From Prorocentrum cordatum (Eukaryota > Sar > Dinophyceae > Prorocentrales > Prorocentraceae), in contig CAUYUJ010011558.1 in assembly GCA_963575745.1 (NCBI GenBank), positions 969,780 to 1,033,779 of the forward strand: a stretch of DNA of 64,000 nt, given 5' to 3'. The position numbers and the translations under genes were made by a program. Below the pieces are notes generated by a model that saw nothing but the letters and a program-made list of their open reading frames with translations, did no database searches and was not told the origin of the DNA. Below, piece after piece: positions 31,208-39,655 of this stretch. Numbering within the stretch: the first letter of the stretch is position 1; the number at the start of each line of letters is the position of its first letter.

Positions 31208-33633
31208 CGGGGCGTATCGCGGGCGGCGCTGGACAGGTGCACGGAATCCAAAAATCATAATGCGCAATGTGTTTGAAGGATGTTTTGTTTGGTCGGCTTT
31301 TTCTTTTCAAAATGCCCAACCGATCTCCACCCGCCTTCCCCGCGCAGGGTGGCTCGCGTCCTGCTGCAGGACGACGACGAGCACGCGGCGGCGGCGACCG
31401 TGGGCGCCGACGTGGCTCGCGCGGTGGCGCCGCTTCTGGATGTTATCGAATTGCCGCGCCGAGACGGTGGCCCAGCGTTCAGGTGGACTGTATGTTTGCC
31501 CGACAAGATCGTCCCCAAGCTGGCCCACGCGGCGGGGCCTTGGAGTGATCGGTTCTGGGCGGCGATGCGGGTGTTTCCTTCGTCGCCATCGCAACCGTGG
31601 CGGATGCTGCTCTACCACGACGACGTGGTCGTCGGCGCGCAGCTCAAAGCTGCAAACCGCAGGACGTCCATTGTTGTGTACATTAGTTTTTTGGAGCTGG
31701 GCACATACCTTCAAGAAGAGGGCGCCTGGCTCCCGCTGGGAGTCCTTCGGTCAGAGGACAAGAAGGATATCACCGCAGCGGGCGTGGTGAGGGCCATCCT
31801 GCGGCGCCTCTTCCTCGGGCCAGGAGGCGGCGGTTTCGACGTCGGCGCGTCTCGGTTGCATTTCAAGTGCCACAGGCTGATCATGGACGAAAGCGCGGGC
31901 AAGGACACCTTCTCGTACAAGGGCTCCAGCGGTTGGCGGCCCTGCTGCAACTGCAAGAACGTCGTGCTCGACCAGGGGACTGGCACCCTCAGCCGTTGGG
32001 ACCCGTCTGGTTACCTGGTGGGCATCGCTTGCGTCGACGCCTCGAGGTTCGACCCGATGACTGCGGAGGCGTCGGGGGCGGGCAATGCGCGGCCGACGCT
32101 CGGCGAGTCCAGAGAGTTCACGAACGGACTTCGCGAACTCCCTGGAATTCGCGAGCGGAGTTCGCTCGGCCGGCTCCCGCCAAGGAGTTCGCGAAGGGGT
32201 ACGACGAACTCGTGGAACTTCAACGCACGGCGAGTGCAGTGGCCTTCCAGAATCTCCAATCCGCGTACGGCATCACTGTGAACGAGTTCTCGTTGATGGC
32301 CGACGTCGAACTCCGACGCGTTTGCTCGCTGGACATGTACACGCGCGACCCGATGCACATCATCCTGGCGAGCGGAGGCACGTTCCAGGTGGAGGTGTTC
32401 TGCCTGCACAAAGCAGTGGCGCGCGTGATTCCAGACGTGTGGGATCGGTGGCGAACCGATTTCCAGCGCTGGGCTCCAGGCCGCGGCGGAGGGAAAGCTC
32501 CCGTGCATCTCTTCTCCCCTGCCAGGAAGAAAGCCTGCGTCGAGGCAGGGCATTTCGTCGGCTCCGCGTCGGACTGCCTCGCCGTCCTGCCGTTCCTCAG
32601 GAACTGGCTGCACGTGGATTTCTTGCCGCATCACGCGCCGTTCCTGCCCCAGGCGCGGTCCTTTGAGGCCATGTATGCCGTCATGGAACTGTACCTGGCG
32701 GCGAAACGCGGCGGCTGCCCAGACACGTTCGATGTTGATTTCAAGCGCCATGTCGGGTTGGCGCTCAGGAAACACGTGCGGGCCTACACGGACGCGTGGA
32801 TCGTGCCTAAGCATCATTATCTTTGGCACGCAGCTGTGCAGGCGGCGGAGGATGGGTTGATGCTCGACTGTTTCGTGCTCGAGCGAAAACACAAGCTCAT
32901 CAAGGACACCGCGGAGCACTACGACCGCTTGGGCGGCATGGACAAGGATGTGATCACCCAAGTTGTGGCTACGTACTTGCACGAGTCCTCGGCCGCGCCG
33001 CGCCAGTCGCACAAATGGTGGCCGACCCCTGAGCTCGACGGGATCATCGGGCAGCGCGGTTGGGGCCAAATGGGCTTTGGTGCACGCGCGAGCCTCCACG
33101 GGGGGCGCGCCTGCGGGGGCGCCTCTCGGGGCAACGCCGAGGCTCGCACGTGCACCAGGGCCTATCCAGGCACGGCGCCATCACTTGTCGTCGAGCTGCT
33201 GTCGGCGGCCTCGTCTACGGCAGCGGGGACGTGTGGCTCGAGGGCGACGCCGCGTTCCACGTCCACTGCGTGGCGGTGGCCGCGGGGCGCTCCTACCTCA
33301 TCGTGGAGCCGCTGGACCTGGCGTCGCGGCCTGCGCCTGGGGAGTCCGCGTGGCGGCCACGAGGAGGACCGAGCTGTGCAAGGAGGAGGGAGGGGGAGGA
33401 GGGGAGGGAGGGGGAGGAGGAGGAACAGGGGGACGAGGAGGAGGGGAGGAGGAGGGGGACGAGGAAGGAGAGGAGGAGGAGGAGGAGGAGGAGGAGGGGG
33501 ACGAGGAGGATGGGATGGCCCACTACGCCGCCGCCCCATAGGATGCGGCGCGCTGGCTGCTGAGGACGCCCCGCGGGCGCCTGCGGCGTACACCCGCCGA
33601 GCCGAGGACGGCTCGGTCCGCGCGCTGGTGTAA
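31151..33633 (+). CDS. orf5: transposase-like protein, at least two exons, frame breaks downstream
   Basis: Exon 1 31151-31236 (MAERWPPGKRQRLQEAALLR), intron 31237-31347 (GT-AG, phase 2), exon 2 from 31348 (VARVLLQDDDEH...). Exon 2 has DESAGKDTFSYKGSSGWRP then CCNCKNVV, YLVGIACVDASRFDPMT, and, after a frame change near 32090-32200, DPMHIILASGGTFQVEVF, PKHHYLWHAAVQ and DCFVLERKHKLIKD. The order D...CxxC...DPMH...His-rich...E resembles plant- and animal-type DDE transposases of the Tnp2/CMC kind and a protein family expanded in dinoflagellates (recollection, not tested). Another frame change precedes GGLVYGSGDVWLEGDAAFHV (near 33170), and a GAG tract at 33376-33520 separates it from YTRRAEDGSVRALV, TAA 33631-33633. 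Either unrecognised short introns or inactivating indels explain the breaks. Confidence 0.5.
33376..33520 (+). repeat. GAG/GGA tract near the orf5 3' end
   Basis: Purine-only repeat that reads as poly-Glu, poly-Arg or poly-Gly. One frame (EEGDEEDGMAHYAAAP) stops at TAG 33539-33541; another stays open to 33633. Confidence 0.85.
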
Positions 33634-33646
33634 AACGCGCGCGCGC

Positions 33647-33728
33647 GGCGGTGCACCGCCTGGCGGTGGGCCGCCTGTTGTAAAAAATCACGTTCGCGCG
33701 GCGGTAGCCCGCCTGGCGGCATCCCGCC
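33647..33728. promoter_or_regulatory. Palindrome array 6, after orf5 (4 copies)
   Basis: Starts 33647, 33662, 33700 and 33715: two close pairs 15 bp apart, 53 bp pair to pair. Begins 14 bp after the orf5 stop. Confidence 0.8.
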
Positions 33729-33841
33729 TGGGGAAAAGGAGGGACGGAGAGGAGGGGAACGGGAGCGGGGCCCCGCAGGCTGCACGGATCGATGGCGACG
33801 CCGACGCGTTTTTGAAAGCGCCCCCGCCCCCCATTTTCCAT

Positions 33842-33991
33842 ACGAAAAAGCAGACTTATCGGACTTATCAATTAGATATAAGTTACATATAAGTAAGATA
33901 TAAGTAAACTAGTTTTGATGAAGATGGTAGATATAAGTAAGAAGAAGTAACATACATGCAGCATGTAACATACGTCAACGCCATCACCAAA
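33842..33991 (-). repeat. Right terminal region of the element
   Basis: The inner inverted repeat at 33842-33866 is an exact 25-bp complement of 20197-20221. Then come AT-rich ATATAAGTAA words and the outer inverted repeat ending CCATCACCAAA at 33991. It is shorter than the left terminal region (150 against 288 bp). Confidence 0.75.
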
Positions 33992-34788
33992 GCTCCTCAT
34001 CCGCTGGCGCGGGCCGGGGGAGGCCAAGGCCCGGGGCCTGTGGGCCCCTGCCGTGGCGACGCCGCCGCGACCATTGCTGACCGGCCGGGCCCTCCGGCGA
34101 CGGTGGGCCTGGATGCGGGCGACTTCCCCGTCGAGGAGGAGTACGACGCGCTGGGCGACCGCCCTGCTGCTCGAGCGGGCAGCCACGCCGCCGCCGGCGA
34201 CCCGGCGGACGGCGCTGCACACGCCGGACCATGGGCCGACGCCGTCGACGGAGTCGACGGCGGCCTCGCGGTAGACACGCCGCCGCGCGCGGGCGGCGCC
34301 GCTGCGGCAGGCCGCGCGACCGCGCGAGGCAGGGGCGCCAGCAGCGACGGGGAGACCGGCTGCGGGAGCTCGGCGCCGCGCCGCCGCCGGCGCGGGCGCG
34401 GCCGCTGCGGCGGCCGGGGTGGCGACTTGACAGCCCTGGCGGCGTCCGGCGGCGAGGCGGCGGGCGGGGCTGCGCGGGCGGCGGAACGGCCCGCGGGGCC
34501 AGCTGGCGCCGGCGGTGGCCCGGCTGCTGGAGGCGCGGCGGCCCGCGGGGCCACCGCGGCGGGCGCGCCCGGCAGCGACGGTTCTCCGGCTGCCGGCGGG
34601 GCGCCCCGGACGCCACCGCCGCACGCGCCGCGCGCCTCTGGGCAGAGGCTGGCCTGGCCAACCTCACGCGCGCGGACCAGGCGGCCGGATTGCGAGCGCG
34701 CGCGGACGCGTGGCGCAAGGTCCCGGGAGCAGCGCAGGGGGCGGCGCTCTTGCTCGGCGCGTGCGCCCCGCAAGCCAGGGCGCGCTGA
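33992..34788 (+). pseudogene. Split retrogene, 3' part
   Basis: Begins with GCTC (33992-33995), the copy of the left flank. The frame continuing from the 5' part reads DAAATIADRPGPPATVGLDA then GDFPVEEEYDALGD. After a frame change the last part reads DATAARAARLWAEAGLANL...QAAGLRARADAWRKVPG with TGA 34786-34788. Protein family unknown. Orientation agrees with the leader on the left and the A-tail on the right. Confidence 0.5.
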
Positions 34789-34824
34789 GAGGCGGTCTTG
34801 GCCGCGCCTAGGCTGCTCGCTGCA

Positions 34825-34865
<41 letters not shown>

Positions 34866-34971
34866 CTCCTCTCCCCTTCCCAATCCCCTTTGCTTTCCCA
34901 AATTTCCCCTTAAATCGCCACGGGGCGCACCCCTCTTCGGCCGGTTTTTAAAAAAGAAGGATTACATGCTT
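34789..34971 (+). other. Retrogene 3' untranslated sequence, A-tail and right target duplication
   Basis: A CTG run (34820-34863) and T/C-rich sequence lead to an A-run ending at 34955, immediately followed by GAAGGATTACATGCTT (34956-34971), identical to 18529-18544. Confidence 0.75.
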
Positions 34972-36807
34972 GAGCTAGGATCCAAACATTACAAAAATGT
35001 CCTGGAGGCATGGGTTGATGCTGGCGTCGACCACATACCGTCTGTCCGAGGTTTCCAAGTTTTCATTGCTTATTCGTGCGGATGTCTGTTGTTGTTGTTG
35101 TAGGCAAGTTGTTTTACGATGTTGTTCGATCTTGGTGGGATGGTACCGACAGTCTCGACATCTGTACCAGGACGTATGATGTCCCTGTTGGTCGGGAGTA
35201 GGTTGGTTCATCTTATGGTTGCCGTGGTCAGGCTGACAGTTCTAAAGGTGAGTTGACTTAACATCTGTTTGAAGTTGGAGATTTCCACCCTCTGAATGAC
35301 AAGGATATCTGTTCTGGCGCATTGAAAGGCCACAGTTGAGGCTTTGTCCACGCAGCGTCAATCAAACAGGCTGTGACAAGAATATCCGGAGGCATTTGGG
35401 GAGAAGATTTTCGTCTGGACGAGAATTTTGAGCTGGAAGAAGGAGGTGGCATTCATGCAGATAGAGACGCACCATGCAGTGCTACAGTGGTCACAAAGTT
35501 GGAAACCACAAAGAAGACCTGGTGCGATGTCGTGGGCAAGAACACCAGGGATGAGTGTTTCTGCATTTGCGATGTTCAGTTCAAACGGCGGTATGATCCA
35601 ATGCCTCGGTCGCCATACGTTTCGTCTGAGTATGAACCTTCGGAATCCGACTGAGGCGAAGTTACTATTACCAAATTGCGTACATGCCATCTTTCTTGAC
35701 GTGTTTGGTCGCCATCAGGCTTACGAGTTCTTTAGAACGATTTTTTCGCGGAAACACTTGTTAATCATCATTTCTTTGGGGGGCCCGCGGATTTCTTGGA
35801 TCGGCGCCGCGCGCCCCTTGGTGGTGCCTCCGGCGCCGCCCATGGCGCGGTCCGCGCGCCAGGGAGGGCGCACAGTGCCCATCCAAGAACAAACGAACAA
35901 AAACATCGAGCGGACCTCCGAGGAAACGGCTGGGAGCAAAAACAGTATATCAATGACGCGCCGCCATGGGGAACCCATCAGCGCTTCACTGTTGAAGCAG
36001 CACCAGACCTTCGGACAGAAACGGAGGAGCAATCACGCTGACGAGCTCTCGACGGCAGCGAGCCCTGATGGCAGCGAGTCGACCTCCTGAGGAAGGTACC
36101 CTCTATCCTGGCGCAGCGATTGCTTCACACTAGTAGAGTTCGTAATGTTTCGGCCACCGGGCCCTCCCCGATCGACCTTGCTCGAAAAATAGCGCAGAAA
36201 AATCTAGTCGGTAGGGTTCAGGTCCTGATTTTTCGCGCGGTTGCATGTTGCTCGCGCTGCCGGATCTCAGCGTGTTGATGCCGCTAACCTTGCCGCGTTA
36301 TTGCCGCTTCGGGCTTGCTGGGGTCTTTGCTCGCCGCGGCTGGATTCGCTTAGAATTTTTAGTCAGGGCGCATCATATGAGATCTTGTGGGGGTCTCGAG
36401 GGTTAGGGCCTGGTGGGTTGTGGGAGGTCCTGGGGTGGTTCTGGGGGGATCTACATCACCGTGACGAAAGTCTCTTTCAATCTGCATTCGCCAATAGCAC
36501 GGCAGGGAGGAGTAGTTCGGAGTAAGAGTACTCCAACCTCTCCGCGCGCGGCCGCATCACGCTTGATACACTATAGGGTGTGGCGCGGAGTAGCTTCCGA
36601 TCCAGCTTTGGGGTAACAGGGTTATAAGCATCAGGCGGATCGGAAACGACTCCGCCGAATGACGCATTCACCACGTCATGTTAGCAATCTTGAGGGATGG
36701 GCGATACCTTGGCCATCGCAAACTGATGGATCGTTTGTCACGACCGTGCAGGGGTTGAGGGGTGAGCGATGTCAGGGGGCGTCTGGGGAGCTACGGTATC
36801 GGTACAG
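34972..36807. other. Intron sequence with short protein-like remnants
   Basis: A 93-codon open frame at 35373-35654 (GEDFRLDENFELEEGGGIHA) and fragments near 35900-36090 may be decayed retroelement or gene pieces; none is recognised. 35772-35890 partly resembles MITE family A. The rest shows nothing. Confidence 0.3.
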
Positions 36808-36980
36808 TCGAACCGAGGTGTAAGATCGAGGTCGGTTCGGGGAGGGTGCCCTAGTAATCTTCGTGTCTGTTGGGTGTTGTTGCGAATCCTGGGGAGGGTA
36901 CCCTCGAAAGTTCTGTGTTTTGGCCAGCGGAGGGTCTCATGTTCTTGGGCGCTGTTTTTCTATCCCAGGTCCGGCCGTGA
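36808..36980 (+). repeat. 180-bp dispersed repeat, copy 2
   Basis: TCGAACCGAGGTGTAAGATC through GGCCAGCGGAGGGTCTC; see copy 1 at 1404. Confidence 0.7.
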
Positions 36981-36997
36981 TTTTTTGTCCTTCCCAG

Positions 36998-37041
36998 GAG
37001 CGGCTGCACGGCGAGGGGGAGGACCGGCCTCACGCAAAGAG
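36998..37041 (+). CDS. Coiled-coil gene, exon 4 (tentative)
   Basis: Acceptor after TCCTTCCCAG, 44 nt reading ERLHGEGEDRPHAKR, GT donor after AAAGAG in phase 2, which fits exon 5. Short, so weakly supported. A similar helical scrap, REELRRLRSKRGKRHEH near 37467-37535, could be another exon. Confidence 0.35.
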
Positions 37042-37177
37042 GTGGTGGCCTTTCGCCAGAGTGGCCTGTTAAGCTGGCGCGCGGCTGCGCGGAACTCCAG
37101 TGGTCCCTCGCCAGCGGTCTCGTCGGGACGCCTTGCCGCGGGCAGCGGGCCGCATCGTGCCGAGACCCCAATGACGG

Positions 37178-37348
37178 TCGGACCGAGGTATAAGATCGAG
37201 GTCGGCTCGGAGAGGGTAATTATCTCCATGTTCTTCGTGTTTGCTGGGTGTTCTTGTGCATCCTGGGGAGGTTCCCCCTTAAGGTTTTGGCCGGCAGAAG
37301 GTCTCATGTTCTCGAAGGTTGTTCTGATGTCCTTGATCCGACTGTAGG
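37178..37348 (+). repeat. 180-bp dispersed repeat, copy 3
   Basis: TCGGACCGAGGTATAAGATC through GGCCGGCAGAAGGTCTC and ATCCGACTGTAG. Confidence 0.7.
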
Positions 37349-37526
37349 CCCCGAGAGCAGCGACCCTTATGTGCGCCGCTTTCGGGGGGCGCGGGGGGCA
37401 GGCACAGACGGTTTGCAGGCAACGGCCCGCAAAACACGCAGGAAAAGCCACCCTTGCCCAGGGGCACTCTTTGCGTGTCTCCGAGAGGAGCTGCGGCGGC
37501 TGAGGTCGAAGAGGGGAAAGCGGCAT

Positions 37527-37670
37527 GAGCACTGACTCTCGAAGTTCCGCGCGGGTTCTTTGGACCGGCGTTCGACACACCTCTTCGGCGCGCTCTGGCG
37601 CCAGAGGCGCCGCCAGTGGGGTCCTATAGCGCCGATCCGAAAACGCCGCCCGGACCTCCGGAAGTCAATT
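37527..37670. mobile_element. Foldback MITE, family A copy 2
   Basis: GAGCACTGACTCTCGAAG and CGCGCGGGTTC at the left are matched by CGGACCTCCGGAAGTCA at the right in inverted form. More diverged than the other copies. Confidence 0.5.
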
Positions 37671-38032
37671 CCCCTCCTTTACAGGAAAGGGCTCCCGACC
37701 CGCCTCGCACACCCTGCATACCGCGGCCGAGAGGCCCAAAGTGAGCCAGTGCCGCTGGGTATCCCGCCTTTTGGCTTCGACGAAGGGCGACTACGTGCCG
37801 TGGCCGCCAGGTCCAAAGTGTGTGCCAGTGCCCCCCTGAGAGCCCGCCTCGCGCTCTCGGGTGGAGATCGGCCGAAGCATCGTACAGCCAAAACGCTGAA
37901 CGAAGGAACAGTTTGGGTTCGGAAGGTGCTCGATGTTCCTCAGGTCCTTCCATGGCTGTTCGTCTAGCACTCCTCGTGCACGCAGGGCGCTGTTGGTGCC
38001 AAAAAGTGTTTTTCTCCGCTTCTCCCCGTGAG

Positions 38033-38162
38033 GCAGGAGGTCATCCGGCGGCAGGTGGCGGCCGACGGCGTGGACTCGGCGGTGCAGGCCGCGGAGCGCC
38101 GGGAGCAGCAGGCCGCCGACCTCGTGTCGCTCGCCGAGCGGCGGCTGCGCGCCGCGCTGGAG
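38033..38162 (+). CDS. Coiled-coil gene, exon 5
   Basis: Acceptor GAG|GCAGG; the frame reads QEVIRRQVAADGVDSAVQA and on to RRLRAALE. The donor GAG|GA starts an 11-bp repeat (GACGGGCGCGG) found again at the next acceptor. Confidence 0.6.
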
Positions 38163-38471
38163 GACGGGCGCGGACGACCTGTGTGCACCGTGCCACGTCG
38201 GTCGGTGGTTCAAAGGTGGGATCCTGAAGGGTGGGGTCCTCAGGACGAGGTGCCTCAAGCAACGTAAAGTACCATTGGACGCCTCCCTATCCTTAGGTCG
38301 CCATCCCTCAGGACCCGGTCTGTGAACCGCCGAGTTGGCGTCTCCCGAGGCGTCGTCTTGGTACTGGAGTTTCTCGGCCCTCAGGGCCGAAAAACTGTCC
38401 GCCGTGCCGCGCTGGACGGAGACTGAAGCGAGCCCAGAGCACGGTGCGGTGCACGGGCGCCGTTCTCGCAG

Positions 38472-38753
38472 GACGGGCGCGGGCAGGAGGCCGCGTTGCT
38501 CGAGGCCCGCGCAGGCGCCGCGGAGCTGGAGGCGGAGGCCCGACGGCTGCGCGCCGAGTGCGGCGCGCGCGCCACCGAGCTCGAGGCCGAGCTCGAGGCG
38601 CGCGCCGCCGCTGCCGAGGCCGCGGGGGCGGAGGCGCGTCGGCTCGGGGCGCTGCACCGCGGCGCCGAGGCCGCCGCCGCGCAGCGCGAGGGTGCGCTGC
38701 GGGAGGGCGCCGCGGCGTTGTGTGAGCGGCAGCATGCCCTGACGGTGGCGGAG
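38472..38753 (+). CDS. Coiled-coil gene, exon 6
   Basis: 94 codons: DGRGQEAALLEARAGAAELE continuing ARRLRAECGARATELEAE, the clearest coiled coil in the window. Donor GAG|GC at 38754. The open frame continues to 38942 but becomes Arg/Gln-rich and leaves the heptad pattern. Confidence 0.65.
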
Positions 38754-39445
38754 GCACGGCAGGGAGAGAGAGAGCGGCAACGGCACGCTGCCGTTGTGGT
38801 GGCCAGGCAGTCAGAGGAGGAAGAGGCACACCCATACCGCAGTACCCTTGCCTCGCTTTCGCCTTTTCGAGACTCCTGGGTCGGCTGGATTCGCCTTCGA
38901 TATCCTGGTCAGAATGCACCCCGGGAGAGGTCTGGGGAGTAGCGGTGTCAGTACCTTTTTGGTTTCCACGGTCAGCGTGTCATTCCTTCCCTTCTCAGCA
39001 GTTGCAAGCTGATGGGTTCCGCACGGCGGCGTGCACGTGGTGTTTGCATCGCACGGTTGTGTTCTCCTTTTCCTCTCCCTTTCCTCATTCTCCGTGTGGC
39101 GCAATACGCCCCGCCTGCGTCCCAGCGTAGTCCGCCCGCAACTCGGATCTGGGACGCCGCCGCCCAAACAAGTATTTGGTTGTCGCTCCCCCAGAGGCTA
39201 GGATGCAACTCCTGGGAGGTTAAAATTCTGAACCGGCGCCGATATTTCCCTGATCGAAAATTGGCGCAATCCAGTTTAGTCCCGCTTCATTCCGTTGAAT
39301 CTGGCTTAATGGCGCTTGATCCCGTTTAGTCCGGCTCGATGCCAGACTTAATCCGGCCCAATCTGGCCCAGTGGCTTCTTAATCGGGCTCAGTACACCGT
39401 AGCCGCTAAAGCTAGAACCTCCCAGGGAGCTGCCTCCTGACAGAG
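38754..39445. other. Intron with dispersed repeats
   Basis: 38865-38975 resembles 1071-1165 and 40925-41035. 39114-39165 (CAGCGTAGTCCGCCCGCAAC...) recurs at 59290-59340. Both intron ends show a GAGGCRCGGCARGG repeat. Confidence 0.55.
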
Positions 39446-39655
39446 GCGCGGCAAGGGGAGCTGGAGAGGGCCCTGGCCCTGGCAGATGCGCGGCTCGAGG
39501 AGGCGAAGGCGCGGCTCGAGGAGGCGACCCGCCCGCCCCCGCGGCGCGACGCCGCCGTCGGCACGGCGCCGCTGCACCGGGCCGTGCGCGCGGCGCTGCG
39601 TGAGCACGCGGAGGGGCGGCTGCAGGCGCTGCACCGCGGCACGCTGCTCTGGGAG
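39446..39655 (+). CDS. Coiled-coil gene, exon 7
   Basis: Acceptor AGAG|GC, 70 codons: ARQGELERALALADARLEEA, a Pro/Arg break, then RAALREHAEGRLQALHRGTL. Donor GAG|GC in phase 0. Confidence 0.6.

Larger units (their letters stand above)
19938..33991 (+). mobile_element. 14-kb multi-gene element with terminal inverted repeats and palindrome arrays
   Basis: The ends are TTTGGTGATGGCGTTGAC and its reverse complement (23 bp, one mismatch), flanked by GCTC on both sides. A second inverted pair of 25 identical bp lies further in (20197-20221 and 33842-33866). Between them are five plus-strand units, separated by arrays of GGCGGYRCACCGCC. orf5 is transposase-like; orf3 and orf4 carry possible metal-binding clusters. 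The element splits a leader-headed retrogene, and removing it with one GCTC rejoins the coding-like frames. The terminal repeats, target duplication and cargo fit a very large DNA transposon; the superfamily is not determined. Confidence 0.75.

Noticed and set aside
18545-34955. Treating the whole 16.4 kb between the GAAGGATTACATGCTT copies as one transposon
   Set aside because: The sequence just inside those copies is a leader relic on one side and an A-tail on the other, not inverted ends; the inverted ends lie at 19938 and 33991.
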